Below, piece after piece: positions 8,389-15,654 of a stretch of 26,962 nucleotides of DNA. The position numbers and the translations under genes were made by a program. The notes under the pieces were generated by a model. It saw only the letters and a list, made by a program, of their open reading frames with translations. It searched no databases and was not told where the DNA came from. The stretch is from JBQCHF01 sp051954955 (GTDB taxonomy: Bacteria > Actinomycetota > Actinomycetes > Motilibacterales > Motilibacteraceae), in assembly GCA_051954955.1 (NCBI GenBank), contig JBQCHF010000193.1, forward strand, positions 1 to 26,962, given 5' to 3'. The first letter of the stretch is position 1, and every line of letters starts with the position of its first letter.

Positions 8389-9945
8389 ATGGCCGGGCGA
8401 GCGCGGCACCTCGGTGCGCTGGAGCTGGTCGGGCGGGTGCTCGACGACGGCAGCTGGCGGCGCTGGGACACCGCCCCGCTCGCGCCGTTCGCTCCCGACG
8501 GGGCCGACGACGACGCCTATGCCGCCGAGTTGGCCGCGGCCCGCGAGCGCACCGGCCTGGACGAGGCCCTCGTCACCGGCGAGGGCACCATCGACGGCCG
8601 AAGGGTGGCCGTCGTCGCCTGCGAGTTCGCCTTCCTGGCCGGCTCGATCGGCGTCGCAGCGGCCGAGCGGTTGGTCAGGGCGGTGGAGCGGGCCACTGCC
8701 GAGGGTCTGCCGCTGGTGGCCAGCCCCACCTCCGGTGGCACCAGGATGCAGGAGGGCACCGTCGCCTTCCTGCAGATGGTCAAGATCACCGCAGCCGTCA
8801 CCGCGCACAAGGCAGCCGGGCTGCCCTACCTGGTCTACCTGCGCCACCCGACCACCGGCGGCGTGCTCGCCTCGTGGGGGTCGCTCGGCCACGTCACCGC
8901 CGCCGAGCCCGGCGCCCTCATCGGCTTCCTCGGCCCGCGGGTGTTCGAGGCCCTCTACGGCAGGCCGTTCCCCGAGGGCGTGCAGGTGGCCGAGAACCTG
9001 CACGCGCACGGCCTGCTCGACGCCGTCGTGTCGCCCGAGGACCTGCGCGCCATCGCGGTGGAGGCTCTCGCCGTGCTCTCCGCCCCTCGCGACGGCGTCC
9101 CCGACGTCCCGCCGGTGCCGCTGGAGCCGCTCGCCGACGTGCCGGCGTGGGAGTCGGTGCAGCGGTCGCGGAGGCAGGACCGGCCCAGCGTGCGCGCCTT
9201 GCTCAAGGTGGCCGCCACCCACGTCGTCCCGCTCAGCGGCACCGGCGAGGGCGAGGCCGAGCCCGGGCTCCTGCTGGCCCTGGCCCGGTTCGGCGCCGCG
9301 CCGTGCGTGGTGCTCGCCCAGGATCGCCGTCGCGCGGAGGGCCGCGCCCTCGGTCCCGCCGGTCTGCGCCAGGCGCGCCGCGGCATGCGGCTGGCCGCCG
9401 AGCTGCGCCTGCCGCTCCTCTCGGTCATCGACACCGCCGGCGCCGCCCTGTCCAAGGAGGCGGAGGAGGGCGGCCTGGCCGGTGAGATCGCCCGCAGCCT
9501 GGCCGACCTGGTGGTGCTGCCCGCGCCCACGCTGTGCCTGCTGCTCGGGCAGGGCGCCGGCGGAGGAGCGCTGGCCCTGCTGCCGGCCGACCGCGTGGTC
9601 GCCGCCCAGCACGCCTGGCTCTCGCCGCTCCCGCCGGAGGGTGCCTCCGCCATCCGCTACCGCACCACCGACCGTGCCGCCGAGATCGCGCAGGCGCAGG
9701 GGGTGCGCTCGCTGGACCTGCTGCGGCACGGCATCGTGGACCGGGTGGTGGCCGAGCACCCCGACGCCGCCGACGAGCCCGAGCCGTTCCTGCGCCGGGT
9801 CGGCCAGGTCCTCGAGCACGAGCTGGCCGTGCTGCTCGCCCAGGACCCGACCGACCGGCTGGAGGCCCGGCTCGGGCGTTACCGGCGGCTCGGCGTGCCA
9901 CCTGGCTGGGGCGACGGCCCGCTGGCCACTCCTGCCCAAGGGTGA
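8389..9945 (+). CDS. Fused AccD-AccA type acyl-CoA carboxyltransferase
   Basis: A 518-residue protein with two crotonase-fold carboxyltransferase halves. The N-half is AccD-like: VACEFAFLAGSIG and SPTSGGTRMQEGTVAFLQMVKITAA (112-136), then GGVLASWGSLGHVTAAEPGALIGFLGPRV. The C-half is AccA-like: LPLLSVIDTAGAALSKEAEEGGLAGEIARSLADL (341-374), GQGAGGGALALLPADRV and PPEGASAI. The N-terminal Cys4 zinc ribbon of E. coli AccD is absent. It starts one base after the CoA-transferase stop, with GGGGGA upstream. No biotin carboxylase or biotin carrier gene lies in the window, so it either uses partners encoded elsewhere or acts in the decarboxylase direction, as the related MdcD/MdcE subunits do. The metabolic role is inferred. 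Confidence 0.88.
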   Translation: MAGRARHLGALELVGRVLDDGSWRRWDTAPLAPFAPDGADDDAYAAELAAARERTGLDEALVTGEGTIDGRRVAVVACEFAFLAGSIGVAAAERLVRAVERATAEGLPLVASPTSGGTRMQEGTVAFLQMVKITAAVTAHKAAGLPYLVYLRHPTTGGVLASWGSLGHVTAAEPGALIGFLGPRVFEALYGRPFPEGVQVAENLHAHGLLDAVVSPEDLRAIAVEALAVLSAPRDGVPDVPPVPLEPLADVPAWESVQRSRRQDRPSVRALLKVAATHVVPLSGTGEGEAEPGLLLALARFGAAPCVVLAQDRRRAEGRALGPAGLRQARRGMRLAAELRLPLLSVIDTAGAALSKEAEEGGLAGEIARSLADLVVLPAPTLCLLLGQGAGGGALALLPADRVVAAQHAWLSPLPPEGASAIRYRTTDRAAEIAQAQGVRSLDLLRHGIVDRVVAEHPDAADEPEPFLRRVGQVLEHELAVLLAQDPTDRLEARLGRYRRLGVPPGWGDGPLATPAQG

Positions 9946-9994
9946 GGTCCCCCTCGGGCAGGTCGCGCCGGTGCCGAGGCCAGAAGTCCGCTCC

Positions 9995-10000
9995 TAGGGT
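9995..10000 (+). promoter_or_regulatory. Putative leaderless -10 of the carbamate kinase gene
   Basis: TAGGGT followed by 7 nt and ATG 10008. It would allow transcription separate from the upstream carboxyltransferase (62 nt gap). Confidence 0.6.
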
Positions 10001-10007
10001 CCGCTGC

Positions 10008-10940
10008 ATGCGGGTCCTCATCGCCCTCGGTGGCAACGCCATGACCGGGCCCGACGGCAGCGCCACCCCGCAGGCCCAGCGGGCTGCCATCGAGGTGGCG
10101 GCCGAGGCGCTCGCCGACCTCGCGGTCGCCGGGCACGAGGTGGTCATCACCCACGGCAACGGCCCCCAGGTCGGCAACCTGCTGGTGAAGAACGAGATCG
10201 CCGCCACCGTCGTCCCGCCGGTCCCGCTGGACTGGTGCGACGCGCAGACCCAGGCCACCATCGGCCGGCTCGTGCTCGACGCGCTCGACGCCTCCCTGGC
10301 CGCCCGCGGCAGCTCCCGGCGGGTGGCCGCGCTGGTCTCGCGCACCCTCGTCGGCAGCGAGGACGAGGGGTTCTCCCACCCCACCAAGCCGATCGGGCGC
10401 TACCTGCCGGCGCAGGAGGCCAAGGTGCTGGTCGAGCACGGGCAGGTGTGGGAGGACCGCGGGGCCAAGGGCTGGCGCCGCGTCGTGCCCAGTCCCGAGC
10501 CGCTCGAGGTCCTCGACGCCCCGGCGGCCGCCGCGCTGCTGGCCGCCGGCTTCGTCGTGGTCGCCGGCGGGGGCGGCGGCATCCCGACCGTGCGCGACCC
10601 GGACGGCCGGCTGCGCGGGGTGGAGGCCGTCATCGACAAGGACCTCGCCGCGGCGGTCCTGGCCCGTGCCCTCGACGTCGACGTGCTGGTCATCGCCACC
10701 GACGTCGACGCCGCGGTGATCGGCTGGGGGAGGGAGAACGCGCGCCCGCTCGGCCGGGTGAGCGTCGGCGAGCTGCGCGAGCACGCCGCGGCGGGGGAGT
10801 TCGCCAGCGGCAGCATGGGCCCGAAGGTCGACGCGGTCATCCGCTTCGTGGCCGGCGGCGGCAGGCGTGCCGCCATCACCTCGCTGGCCGCCATCGGCGC
10901 CGCGGTGGAGGGCCGCGCCGGCACCGTCGTGGAGCCCTGA
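10008..10940 (+). CDS. arcC: Carbamate kinase
   Basis: A 310-residue amino-acid-kinase-fold protein of normal carbamate kinase length. In catabolism the enzyme makes ATP, ammonia and CO2 from carbamoyl phosphate and ADP. Motifs: N-terminal IALGGNAM (5-12), ITHGNGPQVGNLL (47-59), FSHPTKPIGRYL (122-133), the Gly-rich VAGGGGGIPTV (185-195), and EAVIDKDLAA with Lys211, the expected active-site region, then IATDVDAA and GSMGPKVDA. A neighbouring ring-opening amidohydrolase implies it handles carbamoyl phosphate from a cyclic ureide. No arginine deiminase or ornithine carbamoyltransferase is present, so it is not a standard arc operon. The transcarbamylase that would supply its substrate is also missing from the window. 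Confidence 0.92.
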   Translation: MRVLIALGGNAMTGPDGSATPQAQRAAIEVAAEALADLAVAGHEVVITHGNGPQVGNLLVKNEIAATVVPPVPLDWCDAQTQATIGRLVLDALDASLAARGSSRRVAALVSRTLVGSEDEGFSHPTKPIGRYLPAQEAKVLVEHGQVWEDRGAKGWRRVVPSPEPLEVLDAPAAAALLAAGFVVVAGGGGGIPTVRDPDGRLRGVEAVIDKDLAAAVLARALDVDVLVIATDVDAAVIGWGRENARPLGRVSVGELREHAAAGEFASGSMGPKVDAVIRFVAGGGRRAAITSLAAIGAAVEGRAGTVVEP

Positions 10941-10995
10941 CGCCAGGCGAGGCCCTGTCCAGACCCCGCAGTCCCGAGCCGAGAGGTGACGAGCA

Positions 10996-12135
10996 GTGCC
11001 CGAGCCCATCGAGGTGCGCAAGGTCCCGATCAACCACGTCAGCGACGCCTCCGGGCTCGCCGAGCTCGTCGACGCCGGCGTGCTCGACGCCGACCGCGTC
11101 GTCGCCGTCATCGGCAAGACCGAGGGCAACGGCGGGGTGAACGACTACACCCGGATCATCGCCGACCGCGCCTTCCGCGAGGTCCTGGTGGCCAAGGGCT
11201 CGCGGTCCATGGACGAGGTGAAGCAGATCCCGATCGTCTGGTCCGGTGGCACCGACGGCGTCATCTCCCCGCACGCCACCGTGTTCGCCACTCTCCCGCC
11301 CGAGCGGGCCGAGCGGACCGACGAGCCTCGCCTCACCGTCGGCTTCGCCATGAGCGAGCAGCTGCTGCCCGAGGACATCGGCCGCACGCCGATGGTGGAG
11401 AAGGTGGCCGCGGCGGTGAAGGAGGCGATGGCGCGGGCCGGCATCGCCGACCCCGCCGACGTGCACTACGTGCAGACCAAGACCCCGCTGCTGACCATCC
11501 ACACCATCCGCGACGCCAAGAGCCGCGGGAAGAGCGTGTGGACCGAGCACACCCACGAGTCGATGGACCTGTCCAACGGCTGCACGGCGCTCGGCGTCGC
11601 GGTGGCGCTGGGCGAGATCGAGATGCCGACCGACGAGCAGGTCATGCACGACCGCAGCCTGTTCTCCTCGGTGGCCTCGTGCTCCAGCGGTGTGGAGCTG
11701 GACCAGGCCCAGGTCGTCGTGGTCGGCAACGCCCGCGGCGTCGGCGGCCGCTACCGGATCGGCCACTCGGTGATGCGCGACGCGCTGGACGCCGACGGCA
11801 TCTGGGCGGCGATCAGGGACGCCGGCCTGGACCTGCCTGAGCGCCCGCACCGGACCGACCTGGACGGCCGCCTGGTCAACGTGTTCCTCAAGTGCGAGGT
11901 CTCCCAGTACGGCACCGTGCGCGGCCGGCGCAACGCCATGCTCGACGACTCCGACGTGCACTGGCACCGCCAGATCAAGAGCTGCGTCGGCGGCGTCACC
12001 GCGGCCGTCACCGGCGACCCGGCCGTCTTCGTCTCGGTCTCCGCCGCCCACCAGGGCCCCGACGGCGGCGGCCCGGTGGCCGCCATCGTCGACCTCGGCG
12101 CCGACCCCACCGGCTACCGCCCGCCCGCCCCCTGA
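10996..12135 (+). CDS. Ring-opening amidohydrolase (barbiturase / cyanuric acid hydrolase family)
   Basis: A 379-residue protein of the small AtzD/barbiturase family, which opens barbiturate or cyanurate rings using three repeated units that each carry a Lys/Ser pair. Candidate pairs: Lys41 (VIGKTEGNG) with Ser83 (VWSGGTDG); Lys162 (QTKTPLL) with the serines of SCSSGVELD (229-236); Lys299 (FLKCEVSQYG) with the serines of VFVSVSAAHQGPDGGGP (344-360). GTG 10996 has GAGAGGTG (10981-10988) upstream. It lies 55 nt after carbamate kinase and is followed by a strong palindrome. Barbiturase would make ureidomalonate; a cyanuric acid hydrolase would make a biuret precursor. Sequence reading alone does not separate these. 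Confidence 0.9.
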   Translation: MPEPIEVRKVPINHVSDASGLAELVDAGVLDADRVVAVIGKTEGNGGVNDYTRIIADRAFREVLVAKGSRSMDEVKQIPIVWSGGTDGVISPHATVFATLPPERAERTDEPRLTVGFAMSEQLLPEDIGRTPMVEKVAAAVKEAMARAGIADPADVHYVQTKTPLLTIHTIRDAKSRGKSVWTEHTHESMDLSNGCTALGVAVALGEIEMPTDEQVMHDRSLFSSVASCSSGVELDQAQVVVVGNARGVGGRYRIGHSVMRDALDADGIWAAIRDAGLDLPERPHRTDLDGRLVNVFLKCEVSQYGTVRGRRNAMLDDSDVHWHRQIKSCVGGVTAAVTGDPAVFVSVSAAHQGPDGGGPVAAIVDLGADPTGYRPPAP

Positions 12136-12164
12136 CGGCCGCGCCAGCACCCCCAACCCCGGTG

Positions 12165-12192
12165 CCAACGATCACGTTCACGTGACCGTTGG
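12165..12192. repeat. 28-bp near-perfect palindrome after the amidohydrolase gene
   Basis: CCAACGATCACGT, then TC, then ACGTGACCGTTGG: 13-bp arms with one mismatch. It starts 29 nt after the amidohydrolase stop and ends 97 nt before sseB. It could form a terminator hairpin (no T-run) or be a dimeric-regulator operator. Confidence 0.7.
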
Positions 12193-12276
12193 TGGCTCCC
12201 CGCGGTTACTCCAGGGTGGAATGCGACCACTTCGGGCGGGAAGGACGGCGGGGCGGGGGGATCGGGCCGGTCCTCG

Positions 12277-12282
12277 TAGGGT
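12277..12282 (+). promoter_or_regulatory. Putative leaderless -10 of the SseB gene
   Basis: TAGGGT followed by 6 nt and GTG 12289. Confidence 0.6.
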
Positions 12283-12288
12283 CGTCCC

Positions 12289-13044
12289 GTGACCGGCTCG
12301 CACGTGCCCGCCCCGCTCTTCCCCGACGACGACGGGAGCGCCGACCCGCGCCTGGCCGCCGCCCTGGCCGCGCACGCGGCCGGCACCGGCGACCCGCAGG
12401 ACGTCCTCGCCGCGCTCGCCGCCGCCAGGGTGCTCGTGCCGGTGGTCGCGATCGCGGTGGAGGAGGAGGTCGTCGCCGACGGCCCCGCCGCCGGGCTGCG
12501 GCAGGAGCGGACCACCGACATGGCCGTGGTCACCCTGCACGGCAAGGACGGGCGCACCGCGCTACCGCTGTTCAGCAGCCTGGCCAGCCTCGCCGCGTGG
12601 GACCCGCAGGCCCGCCCGGTCGGGGTGGACGCGACCCGGGCTGCGCTCTCCGCCGCGGCCGAGGGCGCCGACGTCCTCGTCCTCGACGTCGCCGGCCCGG
12701 TCACCTACGTCGTGGAGGGCCCCGCCGTGCGCCGGCTGGCCGAGGGCGACCCGATGCTGCCCGCGCACGCCGACCCGGCCGTGCGCGCCGCGCTGGTCGA
12801 GCTGCTCGCCGACACCCCGGGCGTGACCGCGGGCTGGCTGGTGCCCGCCGACGGGGTCGACGCGCGGCTGCTGATCCAGGTGGCCGACCCCGACGACGCC
12901 GCCGCGGTCTCCGCCGCCGCCCGGTCGCTCGCCGAGCGGCTCAAGCACGCCGACGCCGTCCGCCGCGTCGTCACCCGCGGCCTGGACCTCGCCCTGCTGC
13001 CCGCCGGCGCGACACCCCCGGCCGACCCGCTGCTCACCCGATAG
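12289..13044 (+). CDS. SseB-family protein
   Basis: A 251-residue protein resembling actinobacterial SseB-family proteins: RVLVPVVAIAVEEE near residue 47, MAVVTLHGKDGRTALPLFSSLASLAAWDPQARPVGVDATRAA (78-119), VLVLDVAGPVTYVVEGPAVRRLAEG, and a C-terminal LLIQVADPDDAAAVSAAARSLAERL segment. SseB-like proteins often lie near infC in actinobacteria; their molecular role there is not established. No membrane segment or signal peptide is visible. The GTG start is supported by the spacing of the TAGGGT element. Confidence in the family is good; function remains unknown. Confidence 0.82.
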   Translation: MTGSHVPAPLFPDDDGSADPRLAAALAAHAAGTGDPQDVLAALAAARVLVPVVAIAVEEEVVADGPAAGLRQERTTDMAVVTLHGKDGRTALPLFSSLASLAAWDPQARPVGVDATRAALSAAAEGADVLVLDVAGPVTYVVEGPAVRRLAEGDPMLPAHADPAVRAALVELLADTPGVTAGWLVPADGVDARLLIQVADPDDAAAVSAAARSLAERLKHADAVRRVVTRGLDLALLPAGATPPADPLLTR

Positions 13045-13092
13045 CTCCATCGCCTGCGCTTGCCGCTCGCGCCAAGGGGCACCGCCGGGCCC

Positions 13093-13962
13093 ATGACCGG
13101 ACCCGCGCCCGCACCCGTGCCCGCCCCCCAGACCGCGGCCGAGCTCGCCGCGCGCGACGGGCTGCTGTTCGTCGGCACCGCCACCATGCTGCTGCGCCAC
13201 GGCGGGCTCACGCTGCTCACGGACCCCAACTTCCTGCACCGCGGACAGTGGGCGCACCTGGGCTACGGCCTGCGCAGCCGGCGGCGCACCGACCCGGCGA
13301 TCGATCCCGAGCAGGTGCCCACCCCGGACGCGGTCGTGCTCAGCCACCTGCACGGCGACCACTTCGACCGGGTGGCCCGCGCCCGGCTCGGCCTGCAGGA
13401 CAAGGGCGTCCCGGTCGTCACCACCCCGCAGTCCGCGCGCTGCCTGCAGCGCGAGCGGTTCACCACCGCGCCGCTCGAGCCATGGCAGGCCTGGTCGACC
13501 ACGACCTCGGCGGGCCGGATCACCGTCACCGCGGTCCCGGGCCGGCACGCGCCCGGGGTGATGCAGCGGGTGCTGCCCGCGGTGATGGGCAGCGTGATCG
13601 AGCTGGCCCCGACGTCGGGGCCTCCGCTGCGCGCCTACGTCACCGGGGACACGCTGCTCGTGCCCGAGCTGGCCGAGGTGACCGAGCGCTTCCCGGAGCT
13701 GGACCTGGTGCTGCTGCACCTCGGCGGCACCCGGGTGCTCGGCATCAAGGTGACGATGGACGGCGAGGACGGCGTCGACCTGCTCGAGCTGCTGCGGCTC
13801 GGCCCGGGCACCACGGCCGTCCCCATCCACTACGACGACTACGGCGTGTTCCGCTCACCGCTCTCGCAGTTCCTCGACGCGGTCGACCGGCGCGCGCCGC
13901 GGGCCACGGTCCAGCCGGTCGCCCGCGGCGAGCTGCTGCCGACGACCGTCGTGCTGCCCTGA
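13093..13962 (+). CDS. MBL-fold metallo-hydrolase
   Basis: A 289-residue metallo-beta-lactamase-fold protein. The metal motif HLHGDH is at residues 85-90 (His85, His87, Asp89, His90). Other likely ligands are His152 (GRHAPG), Asp186 (VTGDT) and His246 (VPIHYDDYG). LLFVGTATMLLRHGGLTLLTDPNF at the start matches the UlaG/RomA-like branch. The ATG at 13093 is chosen; an in-frame TTG at 13060 would add 11 residues, and AAGGGG (13073-) could serve either poorly. It lies 48 bp after sseB and is convergent with the DUF1844 gene (20 bp between stops). Substrate unknown. Confidence 0.85.
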   Translation: MTGPAPAPVPAPQTAAELAARDGLLFVGTATMLLRHGGLTLLTDPNFLHRGQWAHLGYGLRSRRRTDPAIDPEQVPTPDAVVLSHLHGDHFDRVARARLGLQDKGVPVVTTPQSARCLQRERFTTAPLEPWQAWSTTTSAGRITVTAVPGRHAPGVMQRVLPAVMGSVIELAPTSGPPLRAYVTGDTLLVPELAEVTERFPELDLVLLHLGGTRVLGIKVTMDGEDGVDLLELLRLGPGTTAVPIHYDDYGVFRSPLSQFLDAVDRRAPRATVQPVARGELLPTTVVLP

Positions 13963-13982
13963 GCCCGCGGCGCAGCGAAGGC

Positions 13983-14426
13983 TCAGCCGACGACCGGCCC
14001 GGTCCACCGCTCGCCCGGGCCGTCACCGGGAGCGTCCGGCACCACCGAGGCCTCCCGGAAGGCCAGCTGCAGCGCCTTGAGGCCGTCGCGCAGGGGAGCG
14101 GCGTGCTGCGAGCCGATCTCCGGTGCGCCCGCGGTCACCAGACCGGCCAGCGCGGTGATCAGCTTGCGGGCCTCGTCCAGGTCGCGGTGGTGGGCGACGT
14201 CCTCGTCCTCGGCCAGCCCGCACTTCACCGCCGCCGCGCTCATCAGGTGCACCGCGACCGAGACGATGACCTCCGCCGCCGGCACCTCGGCCAGGTCGCG
14301 CACCGCGTCGTCGAGCCCCTCCCCGCCGTCGGCCGGTTCGGCGGGCATACCGCCCGGTCCGGGGGTGCTCGACCCACCGACAGCAGGGCCGGCGGCAGGC
14401 ACGTCGTTCTCGTCAACGGGCGGCAT
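13983..14426 (-). CDS. DUF1844 family protein
   Basis: A 147-residue protein of the DUF1844 family, commonly found next to infC in actinobacteria. The N-terminus (1-40) is low-complexity Pro/Gly-rich. The conserved helical core is VPAAEVIVSVAVHLMSAAAVKCGL (about 48-71), then DLDEARKLITALAGLVTAG and APLRDGLKALQLAFREAS. It is divergent from infC. The ATG at 14426 is preceded by CAGGGT 6 nt upstream, similar to the leaderless elements elsewhere. Biochemical role unknown. Confidence 0.85.
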   Translation of the reverse strand: MPPVDENDVPAAGPAVGGSSTPGPGGMPAEPADGGEGLDDAVRDLAEVPAAEVIVSVAVHLMSAAAVKCGLAEDEDVAHHRDLDEARKLITALAGLVTAGAPEIGSQHAAPLRDGLKALQLAFREASVVPDAPGDGPGERWTGPVVG

Positions 14427-14432
14427 GCTGCT

Positions 14433-14438
14433 ACCCTG
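14433..14438 (-). promoter_or_regulatory. Putative leaderless -10 of the DUF1844 gene
   Basis: CAGGGT on the minus strand, 6 nt before ATG 14426. It differs from TANNNT at the first base. The overlapping plus-strand sequence TACCCT (14432-14437) could be a -10 for infC, so this may be a face-to-face promoter pair. Confidence 0.35.
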
Positions 14439-14636
14439 GCACGCGACCCGTCAGGTCCCGACCCCGGGGCCCGACGCGCAAGCGGAGGTCCACCTCCCAC
14501 CCGCACCGGCTCAGCAGTTCGAGAACAACCCAGAGCCGTCGGGTCCGGTCAGGCCGGCACGGTCCCGTCAGGGTCCGGCGTCCGGCCCGTGCGCGGCACC
14601 GCCTGCAGGCGGTCTGCCGGCGCACCCGGTCGATGT

Positions 14637-14670
14637 GGGCTCCCGCGAGCAGTGGCGCGGGAGCCCTTTC
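14637..14670 (+). terminator. Terminator-like hairpin in the infC leader (possible attenuator)
   Basis: GGGCTCCCGCG, an 8-nt loop, then CGCGGGAGCCC: a perfect 11-bp stem followed at once by TTTC. It ends about 40 nt before the infC start codon, so it would control read-through into the operon. Confidence 0.75.
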
Positions 14671-14700
14671 TCGTGCCGCCGGTCCTTCAGTTCAGGCCTG

Positions 14701-14706
14701 AGGAGG
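14701..14706 (+). promoter_or_regulatory. Ribosome binding site deciding the ATC start of infC
   Basis: AGGAGG lies 4 nt before ATC 14711. An in-frame TGA at 14699-14701 blocks any earlier start. Confidence 0.85.
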
Positions 14707-14710
14707 CAGC

Positions 14711-15445
14711 ATCAGCACGGAGCCCCGCATCAACGACCGGATCCGCGTGCCCGAGGTGCGTCTGGTCGGTCCGAACGGCGAGCAGGTCGGGATCGTCCCC
14801 ATCGCCAAGGCCCTGCAGCTGGCCCAGGACGCCGACCTCGACCTCGTCGAGGTTGCCGCCACGGCGCGTCCGCCGGTCGCCAAGCTCATGGACTACGGCA
14901 AGTTCAAGTACGAGACCGCCCAGAAGGCGCGTGAGAGCCGCAAGAACCAGGTCCTCACCGTCATCAAGGAGATGAAGCTCCGCCCCAAGATCGACCCGCA
15001 CGACTACGAGACCAAGAAGGGTCACGTGGTCCGGTTCCTCAAGCAGGGTGACAAGGTCAAGATCACGATCATGTTCCGCGGCCGTGAGCAGAGCCGTCCT
15101 GAGCTCGGCTTCCGGCTGCTGCAGCGGCTGGCGCAGGACGTCTCGGAGCTCGGCTTCATCGAGTCCTCGCCCAAGCAGGACGGCCGCAACATGATCATGG
15201 TTCTGGGCCCGCACAAGAAGAAGGCCGAGGCCATGGCCGAGGTCAAGGCGGAGAAGGCGGCCCGCAAGGCCGCCCGCGACGCCGAGACCGACGAGGTCGA
15301 CGAGGTCGTGGCGGCCGGCACCCGGGGCGATGACGCGGCGGCCGAGGCCACCACGGACGTCACGACCGACGAGACGACCGAGGCGGGCTCGCAGGCCGCA
15401 GACACCGTGGCCACCCCGGAGACCGCCGCCCGCCCGGCCGAGTAG
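14711..15445 (+). CDS. infC: Translation initiation factor IF-3, ATC start
   Basis: IF-3 binds the 30S subunit and checks start-codon pairing. The conserved N-terminal motif RINDRIRVPEVRLVG is read only from ATC 14711. An in-frame TGA lies at 14699-14701 and the first GTG (14747) would delete the motif. The N-domain is followed by KLMDYGKFKYE and linker, then the C-domain with IKEMKLRPKIDPHDYETKKGHVVRFLKQGDKVKITIMFRGREQ and SSPKQDGRNMIMVLGPHKKK. After about residue 175 there is a long Ala/Glu/Asp/Thr-rich acidic tail, giving 244 residues. Non-canonical AUU/AUC starts are known for infC and allow IF-3 to repress its own translation. First gene of the infC-rpmI-rplT operon. Confidence 0.97.
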   Translation: MSTEPRINDRIRVPEVRLVGPNGEQVGIVPIAKALQLAQDADLDLVEVAATARPPVAKLMDYGKFKYETAQKARESRKNQVLTVIKEMKLRPKIDPHDYETKKGHVVRFLKQGDKVKITIMFRGREQSRPELGFRLLQRLAQDVSELGFIESSPKQDGRNMIMVLGPHKKKAEAMAEVKAEKAARKAARDAETDEVDEVVAAGTRGDDAAAEATTDVTTDETTEAGSQAADTVATPETAARPAE

Positions 15446-15654
15446 TCCGGGCACAGCAGTCCGGCACAGCACGAAGCACGACAGACCGCCGCGCGCCGGT
15501 GCGCGGGACGCGAGCAGCTCGCCAGCGGCTCGCCGACCCGCGCGCCGTTGCGCGACGCCTGCGCCCGACCAGCGATAGGGCGCGGGCACCCCGCACGTAC
15601 CGTCCCGCACCCCGCCGGGCGGCAGGACGGCGACCACGAGGAGACACGGCTGCC
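15446..15654 (+). other. 209-bp spacer between infC and rpmI with small hairpins
   Basis: There is no gene. Inverted repeats noted: CCGCGC/GCGCGG (15489-15506) and GCGCCC/GGGCGC (15561-15583). GAGGAG (15638-15643) is the rpmI RBS. The unusual length inside an operon leaves room for an internal promoter or an L20-responsive structure, not demonstrated. Confidence 0.5.

Larger units (their letters stand above)
14427..14710 (+). promoter_or_regulatory. Long infC leader with several hairpins
   Basis: 284 bp without a gene separate DUF1844 from infC. Readable structures: GGAGGT-CC-ACCTCC (14484-14497), which pairs a Shine-Dalgarno-like sequence with its own complement; a bulged hairpin from GGCACCGCC to GGCGGTCTGCC (14595-14618); and the terminator-like hairpin at 14637-14666. 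This layout fits regulation of the infC-rpmI-rplT operon by premature termination or protein binding. I do not assign a known leader class. Confidence 0.6.

Noticed and set aside
10008..10940. Part of an arginine deiminase (arc) operon
   Set aside because: No arginine deiminase, ornithine carbamoyltransferase or antiporter gene is adjacent; the neighbours are a carboxyltransferase and a ring-opening amidohydrolase.
12189..14975. Long plus-strand open frame running across sseB, the MBL gene and the infC leader
   Set aside because: It is out of frame with three recognised proteins and consists of Arg/Ala/Pro-rich sequence without domains.
14747..15445. GTG 14747 as the infC start
   Set aside because: It would delete the conserved RINDRIRV motif; the ATC at 14711 with its own RBS retains it.
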